64,000 nucleotides of DNA. Origin: CAYJAD01 sp964368075 (GTDB taxonomy: Bacteria > Desulfobacterota > Desulfovibrionia > Desulfovibrionales > Desulfovibrionaceae). Every line of letters begins with the position of its first letter. The stretch's first letter is position 1. Location of the stretch: assembly GCA_964368075.1 (NCBI GenBank), contig CAYJAD010000008.1, positions 1 to 64,000 of the forward strand. Direction: 5' to 3'. A program made the translations under genes and the position numbers. The notes beneath the pieces were generated by a model that was not told the origin of the DNA, did not search any database, and saw only the letters and a program-made list of their open reading frames with translations. This document shows, piece after piece, positions 34,090 through 42,232 of the stretch.

Positions 34090-34130
34090 AGAAAGGGAAC
34101 TTTTTGCACTTTAGCAAAAGCTCCCTTTCT
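34090..34130 (-). terminator. Hairpin after the PPK2 gene, GGGAACTTTTT type
   Basis: AGAAAGGGAACTTTTTGC (34090-34107) pairs with GCAAAAGCTCCCTTTCT (34114-34130) with one bulge and one mismatch. It lies 34 bp after the stop of the PPK2 gene and belongs to the same hairpin family as 7220-7261 and 24206-24245. Terminator function is likely but no strong T-tract follows on the minus strand. Confidence 0.65.
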
Positions 34131-34164
34131 CCATTCAAAAAATTATCAAGAACTCTTTATGACA

Positions 34165-35673
34165 CTAGCAATCTTCTTTGCCATGTTTTTTCAGAGCAGC
34201 TTTTAACGCATTTCTGTAAATTTTCAAAACCTGAATACGTGCATGGTACTTAGAATTCGCCGGAATAATATGCCAAGGCGCATAATCTGTATTGGTGCGC
34301 ATAAACATTTCATCGGCAGCCACTTTATAGTCTGTGGCCTTTTCACGATTGCGCCAATCTTCATCGGTAAGTTTATAATTTTTCCATGGCGTATTTTCAC
34401 GCTCTTTGAAGCGACGTAATTGCTCATCTGCTGTGATATGCAACCAGAATTTCAAGAGAATATTTTTACCATCTACTAATTGCTCTTCAAAGCTATTAAT
34501 TTCTGCATAGGCGCGTTTCCACTCTGCAGGCTTAGCAAATTTTTCCACACGCTCTACCAATACACGCCCATACCATGTTCTGTCATAAATGGTAACATAG
34601 CCAGATAAAGGCACGTGTCGCCAAAAACGCCATAAATAATGATGCGCTAATTCTTCATCGGTAGGAGCACTGACAGGAATGATACGTGTAATGCGCGAAT
34701 CCACTGCCGAAGCTAGGCGACGTATGGCACCGCCTTTGCCGCCTGCATCCCATCCTTCAAAAGTTAAGGTAGATGAAATGCCATGCTTGTACGCTTTAAA
34801 ACTGAGCTGAAAAACTTCTTTTTGCAATTTTTTCAACTCTTTTTTATAGGCATCTCGCTCTAAAGTAAGAGACATATCAAGCCTATCTAACATGGTTACC
34901 GGAGCTTTTTTACTCTCTTTAACAGGAGCTTCGGCCTTTACTTCTTTTCCAGTTTTTACAAGAATTTTTTCCGCCACAACTTCTTCTAAACGGGAAATAA
35001 TAGCTTTAGCTACAGATACATGGCAAAATCTTTTATCATAAGCGTCTATAATATACCATGGGGCAAAGTCTCTATCAGTCATAGTAATGCATTTTGATAC
35101 CGTCTCAATGAGTTGAGGATATTTTCTTTCACTTTCTCTATCGTAAGGAGTAAAACGACAAGAACCTTGCTCTTTTAAGCGGGCTTTACGGCGCTTACTG
35201 TGTTCTTCTTGCCCAAGATGCAGCCAAAATTTAGCTAAAGCATAACCATTATCGGCCAAGGTATGCTCAAAACGCATCCTTTTATTCATATCTTTGTGCA
35301 ATTCTTTTTCATCAATTTCACCGTAGGAGGCTTTGCGAATGATTTCGTCGTACCAACCACCAAAAAAAATACCGTATTCACCATAGGCTGGTAATTTCAC
35401 CCAGTATTTCCAAGCGTCTGGGCGATGTTTTTCTGAATCATTCGTATTCCAAAAAGTATGATTGCTTAATTTTTTTACATCTACCCAAGAAGATAATGTA
35501 TTCACAAGAGAACCGCGACCTGAACCATCTACACCCAAAACAGTCAATAATACAGCAATTTTATGTTCTTCGCATTGCTTTTGCAACTCAAACAACCTCA
35601 TGCGTAAATGGCCTTCCATTTCTTTAAACTCTTCGCGTGTATACTCTTGGCCCAGTATCATGTTATCAAACAT
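34165..35673 (-). CDS. pap: Two-domain polyphosphate kinase 2 (polyphosphate:AMP phosphotransferase)
   Basis: The 502-residue protein is a tandem of two PPK2 domains, as in class II enzymes that phosphorylate AMP with polyphosphate. The C-terminal domain (about 265-490) has the complete Walker A FEGWDAGGKGG (near 306-316), Walker B YDRTWYGRVLVERVE and the lid module. The N-terminal domain (about 15-235) is weaker: its loop reads GVDGSGRGS, with Arg for the catalytic Lys, so it is probably structural. The ATG at 35673 has AAGGAG upstream. It is monocistronic; a hairpin of the dispersed family follows its stop. Confidence 0.9.
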   Translation of the reverse strand: MFDNMILGQEYTREEFKEMEGHLRMRLFELQKQCEEHKIAVLLTVLGVDGSGRGSLVNTLSSWVDVKKLSNHTFWNTNDSEKHRPDAWKYWVKLPAYGEYGIFFGGWYDEIIRKASYGEIDEKELHKDMNKRMRFEHTLADNGYALAKFWLHLGQEEHSKRRKARLKEQGSCRFTPYDRESERKYPQLIETVSKCITMTDRDFAPWYIIDAYDKRFCHVSVAKAIISRLEEVVAEKILVKTGKEVKAEAPVKESKKAPVTMLDRLDMSLTLERDAYKKELKKLQKEVFQLSFKAYKHGISSTLTFEGWDAGGKGGAIRRLASAVDSRITRIIPVSAPTDEELAHHYLWRFWRHVPLSGYVTIYDRTWYGRVLVERVEKFAKPAEWKRAYAEINSFEEQLVDGKNILLKFWLHITADEQLRRFKERENTPWKNYKLTDEDWRNREKATDYKVAADEMFMRTNTDYAPWHIIPANSKYHARIQVLKIYRNALKAALKKHGKEDC

Positions 35674-35854
35674 ACAATTCTCCTTAGGTTTACTGTGTTT
35701 TCAACAAAATAAATTCACATTCAAAAAATAGGCCTGCTTCCTGCACAAGTCAAGGAGTTTGCATGAGGAATACGTTCTGTTTTAAAAATTACTCTCTCTA
35801 TTTCAAATAGATTCCCACAGTACATTATATTGAAACTTATTTTGCTGATACTTA

Positions 35855-35886
35855 CAAAAAAAAGGGAGAACCTAAGTCCTCCCTTA
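35855..35886 (-). terminator. Terminator of sat
   Basis: AAGGGAG (35862-35868) pairs with CTCCCTT (35879-35885) around a 10-nt loop. On the minus strand the 3' arm is followed by T residues (35856-35863). It begins about 26 bp after the sat stop. Confidence 0.85.
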
Positions 35887-35911
35887 TAAACTCTACTCTC
35901 AGTAGCAAAAA

Positions 35912-37183
35912 CTACATGGTGGAGCCAGAAGCTGCACGTTGCATTTTTACTTCTACTTTTTCAGTTAAGCCTTCATAGTACTTACGTAAGATTACGAGGC
36001 ACTCATCGCGACCGAAGTGATCTGGAATCTCGGCGCCTTCGGAAAGCATTTTACGCAACTTGGTACCGGAAAGGATAACGCGATCATCTTTACCGTGTGG
36101 GCAAGTACGCATGGAAGCCATGCCGTCGCACTTTTTACAATAGAATGTCCAATCAATGTTTAAGTTCATGCACTGAAGATTCTTTTGAGCATCATCGCTC
36201 TTAGGAAGCTTTAAGAAGATGTCTTGAGCTTCAAACATGCCATAGAAGTCACCTACGCCAGCATGGTCACGACCAACAAGCAAGTTGTTGATGCCATAGT
36301 TTTGGCGGAAGGTAGCATGTAAAAGAGCTTCACGTGGGCCAGCATAACGCATATCCAAAGGATAACCAGCTTGGATAACGTGATCTTTTACAAAATAATG
36401 CTCAACTAAGGTGTCAATGCACTCTACGCGTACTTCAGCTGGAATATCACCAGGCTTCAAAGAACCAACCAAGGAGTGAATTACCACGCCGTCACAAATT
36501 TCTACGCCGATTTTAGCAAGATATTCGTGTGAACGGTGCATGGGGTTACGCAATTGCAATGCAGCAACTTTGCCCCAATTGCGCTCGTCCATTTTGGCAC
36601 GCAATTCTTTGGGTGTTAAATACACGCCGGGGAACTTTTCGGGGAAGTCACCTTGGGAAAGCACTTTTACTTTACCAGCAAGGTTAAATTCCTTTTGTTC
36701 CATAACCATTTTTACGCCGGGGTGATCTTCTAAAGCCACTTCCCAGAACTTTTGAGAGTCAGGGCCTTCGCCTTTAAAAATGAGTTCGCATTCCCATTTT
36801 TTATCGGCTTCGGTCATTTCATACAATTCTTCCACTTGCATGGTAGCCATAAGCTCACCATTACGTACAAGAGCTACTTCTTGACCTGCTTTTAAGGAGG
36901 CTGCATCTTCTTTAGAAACATCTAATGTTACAGGCACAGGCCAAAAACAACCACAAGACATGGTCATATTTTCACAAACGCTTTTCCAGTCAGCTTTATT
37001 CATAAAGCCGCTTAACGGAGAAAAACCACCAATCCCCATCATGATAAGGTCACCCTTAGCGCGAGAAGAAATTTCAATTTGCTTTAAACCAGCAGCTTTA
37101 GCTTTTTCAGCTTCAAGTTCAGGACCTTCTAGTAAGCAACATACAAGACCGTAAGGACCATGTGGGGGAACCAATCTGGACAT
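35912..37183 (-). CDS. sat: Sulfate adenylyltransferase (ATP sulfurylase)
   Basis: Sat activates sulfate to APS, the first step of dissimilatory sulfate reduction. The 423-residue protein opens MSRLVPPHGPYGLVCCLLEG. It has the nucleotide-binding QLRNPMHRSHEYL (near 210-222), GRDHAGVGDFYG, and a zinc-type cysteine cluster CKKCDGMASMRTCPHG (near 352-367) typical of Desulfovibrio homologues. The ATG at 37183 follows GGAGG; the frame to 37198 adds five codons that include that site. It is transcribed alone, from a promoter region with a candidate Rex operator at 37282-37299. Confidence 0.98.
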   Translation of the reverse strand: MSRLVPPHGPYGLVCCLLEGPELEAEKAKAAGLKQIEISSRAKGDLIMMGIGGFSPLSGFMNKADWKSVCENMTMSCGCFWPVPVTLDVSKEDAASLKAGQEVALVRNGELMATMQVEELYEMTEADKKWECELIFKGEGPDSQKFWEVALEDHPGVKMVMEQKEFNLAGKVKVLSQGDFPEKFPGVYLTPKELRAKMDERNWGKVAALQLRNPMHRSHEYLAKIGVEICDGVVIHSLVGSLKPGDIPAEVRVECIDTLVEHYFVKDHVIQAGYPLDMRYAGPREALLHATFRQNYGINNLLVGRDHAGVGDFYGMFEAQDIFLKLPKSDDAQKNLQCMNLNIDWTFYCKKCDGMASMRTCPHGKDDRVILSGTKLRKMLSEGAEIPDHFGRDECLVILRKYYEGLTEKVEVKMQRAASGSTM

Positions 37184-37712
37184 CGTGAAAACCTCCAAAA
37201 ATGTTTTTTTAGTGTTGTAAACGCAGCAGAATCTTTCTCATAACCTTCTATGAAAACATTCTTACCATGTTAGAAATCATCTTGTGAAAAATTTAACAAA
37301 ATGTCAAGTTTTAATTTTCTACCTAATTCTCAAAGATAGAAACAACAAAAACTTGTCTAAAAACCCAAAGAGAAGATAGCACACTCGAAAAACATATACA
37401 AGATATCTACGCAAAAAAATATTTAGACTGCACAAAGAAAACAATGTAAGTGCCCACATTATAAGATAATTTAATAAAAGTTAAAGTATCACTGCGGTTT
37501 AGAAAAATCACATACCTAAGTCCCTTTATTCATTTTTAATAAAATTTAAAAATTTTCTCTAAACTTTTATTAAAAACTATCTAAAAAAGGAGAAAAACCC
37601 CTTTTTTTGTGTTTTTTTCAAAAAACTTCATTTTTGTGTTGCAAAAAAAAATCAAAAAAATTATACTTGTTTCACGGAAAATGAATTTTTAACAAAAAGG
37701 AAGGTATAACTC
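37184..37712. other. AT-rich divergent region between sat and the T1SS porin gene
   Basis: About 530 bp of very AT-rich DNA. It holds the sat promoter and Rex-like operator (37282-37307) on the minus strand. The promoter of the 37713 gene should lie on the plus strand near 37560-37690, a stretch with many A- and T-tracts, but I cannot fix its boxes. No gene is visible. Confidence 0.5.
37282..37307 (-). promoter_or_regulatory. Rex-like operator and -35 box of sat
   Basis: TTGTGAAAAATTTAACAA (37282-37299) is an 18-base near-palindrome matching the Rex pattern TTGTGAA-N4-TTCACAA / TTGTTAA-N4-TTAACAA. On the minus strand a consensus -35 TTGACA (37302-37307) lies just upstream, so a bound repressor would cover the -35 to -10 spacer. 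The -10 (CAAGAT at 37279-37284, 17-bp spacer) is weak. Rex control of sat is established in Desulfovibrio vulgaris; applying it here is inference. Confidence 0.65.
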
Positions 37713-39137
37713 ATGTTACGTAAATCATGTGTAGCCGCTCTGGCATTTCTATTTTTAACCAATGGGTTAATAACAGATGCCAACTCTGCCCAAGTAACAG
37801 GTAGAGACATCACTGGTGGACCTTACGAGCTGATTGAAGACGGCGCCACAGGCCCAAGCACAAGCCTTAAGCAAACCGTAGACGCTGTTATTGGATCACA
37901 TAGATCTTTAAAAGCTATCCAAGAAAACCGCGAGGTTGCAAGGCACGAACTTGACGCTTCCCGCGCAGGCTACGGCCCCCGCTTGGATTTAACGGGAAAC
38001 GTAGGGCTTTCCAACACAAATAGCTTAACTACGCGTACCAATGGTAATGCCAGCTATTTCCATAGCAAAGGCCAAGTACAATTGTTACTTACCCAACCTA
38101 TTTGGGATGGTTTTGCCACCCGTAGCCGCGTGCGTGCTAGTGAATCGTTAATGCGTTCAGTATCAAGCCGCGTTGTCGACAATGCAACAACTCTTGCTTT
38201 GGACGGTATCATTGCACACGTAGACCTTATATGGCGCCGCAAAAACTTAAAGCTTGCTGATTTGAATGTGAGAACACACCAAAGAATTCTTGCCTTAACC
38301 CGAGATCGCGAAGCTGCTGGTACTGACGTACTTTCCAGCGTTACACAAACTCAAGGCCGTCTCATTGATGCCATGTCCACAATGGAAGATAGCAAATCTT
38401 CTCTTATTCAAGGTGAAGCTTCTTACCGTCGTTTAACTGAACTTCCTGTGCCTTCTTCTTTGGGTTCTGTAAAGCAGCCCTTAAAGATGTTTACGACTCC
38501 TGAAGAAGTACTTGCCCTTGCAAAAGTAAATAACCCTAAAGTTATTGCATACCTTGAAGACGTTGTTACCGCGCAAGCTAACAAAGAGCTCACAGACTCC
38601 GCTTTCCACCCCACCATTAACCTTGAAGCAGGCCCAAGCTATAGCAACAATGGTTATGAAAACAATGGAGACGAGTTCACAGCCAGCTTTGATGTGCTTG
38701 GTACCATTCGTTGGAACTTGTATAACAGTGGTGCAGATGTAGCCGCATCTAAAGCTTCTGCTGCGCGCGTGCGTGAATCACGCCAAACTGCGTATAGTTT
38801 CATGGACGACTTAAAGCTTGATATAGAAAACTCTTGGACAGATTACAAAACTGCCATTGCTCAACTTGCTTTTCATGTGAAAGCCATCAGCTTTAACGTG
38901 CAAACTCGTGATGCCTATATGGAACAATATCTCATCGGCCAACGTACCTTGCTTGACGTGCTTGATGCTGAAAATGAATTATATAACTCTGAAGTGCAAG
39001 CTGTAACAGCTCGCGCCAATATCATTATCAGTACCTATCGCTTGTATGCTTTGGCTGGTCTGCTTTTGCCAGAGCTTAACATTGCAGCTGATTCTGTGCT
39101 TATTAAGCCAGGTGAAGCCGTAGAGCCACGTTACTAG
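37713..39137 (+). CDS. TolC-family outer-membrane channel of a type I secretion system
   Basis: The 474-residue protein has a Sec signal peptide (LRKSCVAALAFLFLTNGLITDANSA) and two TolC-like repeats of long helices with short strands. It includes GYGPRLDLTGNVG and LTQPIWDGFATRSRVRAS in the first half and FHPTINLEAGPSYSNNG, TIRWNLYNSGAD and EQYLIGQRTLLDVLDAENELYNS in the second. It is the outer-membrane exit of the T1SS whose ABC and HlyD parts follow. AAGGAAGG precedes the ATG. It has its own terminator, and the next gene its own promoter, so its level can be set separately. Confidence 0.93.
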   Translation: MLRKSCVAALAFLFLTNGLITDANSAQVTGRDITGGPYELIEDGATGPSTSLKQTVDAVIGSHRSLKAIQENREVARHELDASRAGYGPRLDLTGNVGLSNTNSLTTRTNGNASYFHSKGQVQLLLTQPIWDGFATRSRVRASESLMRSVSSRVVDNATTLALDGIIAHVDLIWRRKNLKLADLNVRTHQRILALTRDREAAGTDVLSSVTQTQGRLIDAMSTMEDSKSSLIQGEASYRRLTELPVPSSLGSVKQPLKMFTTPEEVLALAKVNNPKVIAYLEDVVTAQANKELTDSAFHPTINLEAGPSYSNNGYENNGDEFTASFDVLGTIRWNLYNSGADVAASKASAARVRESRQTAYSFMDDLKLDIENSWTDYKTAIAQLAFHVKAISFNVQTRDAYMEQYLIGQRTLLDVLDAENELYNSEVQAVTARANIIISTYRLYALAGLLLPELNIAADSVLIKPGEAVEPRY

Positions 39138-39167
39138 TAGCAAAAAAAGTATAAAAAAATACTCAGT

Positions 39168-39212
39168 AAAAAGTCTTCCTTGGTAGTAAAGATACTAAGG
39201 AAGACTTTTTTA
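39168..39212 (+). terminator. Terminator after the TolC-type gene
   Basis: AAAAAGTCTTCCTTGGTA pairs with TACTAAGGAAGACTTTTT (one mismatch) around a seven-base loop, ending in a T-run. Confidence 0.9.
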
Positions 39213-39216
39213 GTCA

Positions 39217-39260
39217 TTGACAAAACCTTTTTTTGACTATATTCTATAGTATACTATAAC
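39217..39260 (+). promoter_or_regulatory. Promoter of the T1SS/LapG operon
   Basis: Two overlapping promoters fit: TTGACA (39217-39222) with TATTCT (39240-39245) at 17 bp, and TTGACT (39233-39238) with TATAAC (39255-39260) at 16 bp. They sit directly after the terminator and 25-68 bp before the ABC gene start. Confidence 0.6.
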
Positions 39261-39284
39261 GTTATAATACAAGTAGGGAAGATT

Positions 39285-42200
39285 ATGTCAGAAAAGTACA
39301 AATCTCCTCAGCCTATTCCCCAAAAAAGCGACAGTTCTTCTCAAGGAAGCACACCTTCAGTGACAGAAAGTGCTTTCCAAAGTCTTGCCTATTCGCAAGA
39401 AGACTCCACGCCTTTGAAAGACAATAGGAATAACGATAATTTAAAACCTCCTGCTGCTGCTGTGGCACAACAGGGGACGGCCACGTCCACGATAAAAGCT
39501 TCTCCCGCTGCCTCACGCCCTGTCACCGAGAGCACAAAACAACATGTTGAAACTATGATAGGAACGAAAAAAACTATGGCTTCTCCAAGCACACCAAAAC
39601 AGCACACTACTGAGGCGCAAGGACAGACTAGGCCTACTGCATCTCCGTCCCCAGGTACTGCGAATGCCTCTAAGGTACAGCCTGCGACAACGCCTCCGGT
39701 GCAAAAACAAGCGGAGTCTCTCGGAAAGGCTTCTGAGACATCTTCTGTTACAGCTCCAACAAAACCTGTGGCGCCTAAAACTTCTCCATCAAGCCCTGAA
39801 AGTTGGGGGCCTGTGGGGCAAAAAAATCCTCAAAATGCTGCTACAAGCACTCCCCCTGCAGCTCCAAAAGAAGCTCAAGCTGTTGCCCGTGAAAAAGCGC
39901 CGCACGAAAATGCTAAAGTTCTTAACGAACCAGCACCCCAAAATGCTACATCCAATGCTACACCGCCTCCGGCAAATGCTGCCAAAAACACGGCGCCTCC
40001 TGGATCACAAGGGGAGCAAGCTTCCAATTATGAACCAGAAGCTATGCCTGTGGCTCCTGCCGAAGTGGATTACGTTCCGCCACTGCTACGTAGCTTAAGC
40101 TCGCTTTTACGCCTTCGCGGACGAAGCGTTTCTCCGCAGTTTTTATATTCGGGCCTTGCTGGCATTGGCGAAGTAACCCCAGGTGAATGCATTCGTGCAG
40201 CTGCACGCTCTGGCTTGCAAGCACGCATTATGCAGCGCTCTACTCTTGATGATATTTCTCCGCTCACTTTACCTTGTGTGCTTATTTTAGAAAATGGACG
40301 TTCTTGTGTTTTAACTGCTTTAACGCAACATCTTGCCACTGTAATTCTACCAGAGCTTGGTGATGAACCTCAGCAAGTTAATAGAGAAAGAATTTCACAA
40401 GAATACACAGGGTACGCTGTTTTTGGTTCTGTAGATAAACCGGAAGACAAACGTATTACTGCCTTCCATCGTCCGCAAGGTAAACGCTGGTTTTGGGACG
40501 CCATAAAACATTACGGCCCTATTTACCGCCATGCAGCCTTTGCCAGTGTAATTATTAACCTTATTGCTTTGGGCAGTCCTCTCTTCGTTATGAACGTTTA
40601 CGATAGAGTTGTGCCAAATAATGCCATAGATACTTTATGGGTTTTAGCCATAGGCATCAGCCTTGCGTATTTCTTTGATTTTATGTTGAGAACCTTACGC
40701 AACCACTTTGTGGATACAGCAGGACGTAATGCTGACGTCGTTATTTCAAGCTTGCTGGTGGACAAAGTTCTTTCCATGCAACTTGACCACAAACCGGAAT
40801 CAACAGGGGCGTTAGTAAACAACGTTCGCGAGTTTGAATCATTGCGTGAATTTTTTAGTTCATCAACCTTACTTTCTTGTATTGATTTACCATTCCTATT
40901 CCTCTTTATTGTATTCCTTTCTTTCATAGGCGGCCCGTTGGTACTATTGCCACTCATTGCCATGCCCATCATGTTTGGTGCGGGATTTTTATTGCAAAAA
41001 ATGGCAAAAGAAGCTTCAGAAAAGAGTTACTCGCAAAATATGCATAAAAACTCTTTGCTTACAGAAATGGTCAATGGTCTTGAAACTTTGAAGTGCTGCC
41101 AAGGCGAAACACGTATGCAACGTATGTGGGAAACCGTGGTGGAAGAATCTGCAAAAGCCAACATTGAAACAAAAAAATATGGCTCTTTAGCCGTAGGCTT
41201 TTCTGTATTCATCACCCAATTTGTCACGGTGGCCATGGTGGTATGGGGCGTGCATCTTATCGCAGCAGGCGATTTGACTATGGGTGGCCTTATTGGCAGT
41301 AACATTCTTGCAGGAAGAGCCATGGCGCCACTTATGCAGATGGCCGGCCTCATTACACGTTATCAAAATTCTCGTATATCTTTAGACGCATTGAACACAC
41401 TTATGTCTTTGCCATCTGAAGATAGAGAAGCTGGTTCAACGGTAGATTTTGGGCCTCTTGATCCTGCTTTTACCCTAGAAAGCGTGAGCTTTGCTTATCC
41501 CAATGCGGCAAGAACAGCCGTGGAAGATTTATCCATACACATTGCACCCGGCGAAAAAGTAGGGGTTATTGGGCGCATGGGATCGGGGAAATCTACTTTG
41601 ATTCGCTTGCTTATAGGGCTCTACCAACCCAAGGACGGCGCGGTAAAATTTGGCGGGATTGATATTCGCCAAATGGCCGGCACAGATTTACGCACTCGCG
41701 TAGGCTTTGCCCCTCAAGACACCGTGCTCTTTTATGGTACCGTACGCGACAATATTGTACTAGGAGACCCTTTCGTCAGTGACCAAAGAATGCTGCGTGC
41801 CGCCGCTATCTCCAGTGTATCTGACTTTATTCGTACCAAACCAGAAGGTTTCGGAACACAAGTGGGTGAGCAGGGCAAAGCCCTTTCTGGAGGACAACGT
41901 CAAGCCATTGGTTTGGCACGCGCCTTGGTACGTGACCCAGAAGTGCTTATACTTGATGAACCCACCAGTAATATGGATACATCGTCTGAACACATAGTGC
42001 AGTCACGCCTTATGCAACATATGAAGAACAAAACCCTTATCCTCGTCACACACCGCATGAGTATGCTTAAGTTGGTAGATAGACTTGTAGTTATGGATGG
42101 CGGACGTATTGTGGCAGATGGCCCGAAAGATTTAGTTATCGATAAATTACGCAATTCTTCTGCAAGTAAAGAATTAGATACCAAAGAAGTAGCCGTTTAA
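39285..42200 (+). CDS. Type I secretion permease/ATPase (LapB/HlyB-like) with long disordered N-terminus
   Basis: The 971-residue protein combines four parts. Residues 1 to about 258 are a Pro/Ala/Thr/Ser/Gln-rich, apparently disordered leader. A C39-peptidase-like domain without the catalytic cysteine follows (VPPLLRSLSSLLRLRG onward, about 262-385), then a six-helix membrane domain (about 410-700) and an ABC domain. The ABC domain shows Walker A GRMGSGKST (763-771), LSGGQRQAIGLARAL, Walker B LILDEPTSNMD and H-loop VTHR. It would energise export of a large RTX-type adhesin through the TolC channel. TAGGGA precedes the ATG. The leader is far longer than in relatives and has no obvious function. 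Confidence 0.93.
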   Translation: MSEKYKSPQPIPQKSDSSSQGSTPSVTESAFQSLAYSQEDSTPLKDNRNNDNLKPPAAAVAQQGTATSTIKASPAASRPVTESTKQHVETMIGTKKTMASPSTPKQHTTEAQGQTRPTASPSPGTANASKVQPATTPPVQKQAESLGKASETSSVTAPTKPVAPKTSPSSPESWGPVGQKNPQNAATSTPPAAPKEAQAVAREKAPHENAKVLNEPAPQNATSNATPPPANAAKNTAPPGSQGEQASNYEPEAMPVAPAEVDYVPPLLRSLSSLLRLRGRSVSPQFLYSGLAGIGEVTPGECIRAAARSGLQARIMQRSTLDDISPLTLPCVLILENGRSCVLTALTQHLATVILPELGDEPQQVNRERISQEYTGYAVFGSVDKPEDKRITAFHRPQGKRWFWDAIKHYGPIYRHAAFASVIINLIALGSPLFVMNVYDRVVPNNAIDTLWVLAIGISLAYFFDFMLRTLRNHFVDTAGRNADVVISSLLVDKVLSMQLDHKPESTGALVNNVREFESLREFFSSSTLLSCIDLPFLFLFIVFLSFIGGPLVLLPLIAMPIMFGAGFLLQKMAKEASEKSYSQNMHKNSLLTEMVNGLETLKCCQGETRMQRMWETVVEESAKANIETKKYGSLAVGFSVFITQFVTVAMVVWGVHLIAAGDLTMGGLIGSNILAGRAMAPLMQMAGLITRYQNSRISLDALNTLMSLPSEDREAGSTVDFGPLDPAFTLESVSFAYPNAARTAVEDLSIHIAPGEKVGVIGRMGSGKSTLIRLLIGLYQPKDGAVKFGGIDIRQMAGTDLRTRVGFAPQDTVLFYGTVRDNIVLGDPFVSDQRMLRAAAISSVSDFIRTKPEGFGTQVGEQGKALSGGQRQAIGLARALVRDPEVLILDEPTSNMDTSSEHIVQSRLMQHMKNKTLILVTHRMSMLKLVDRLVVMDGGRIVADGPKDLVIDKLRNSSASKELDTKEVAV

Positions 42201-42232
42201 TATATGCAGTAGCATTTTATTTGAGGTAAAAT

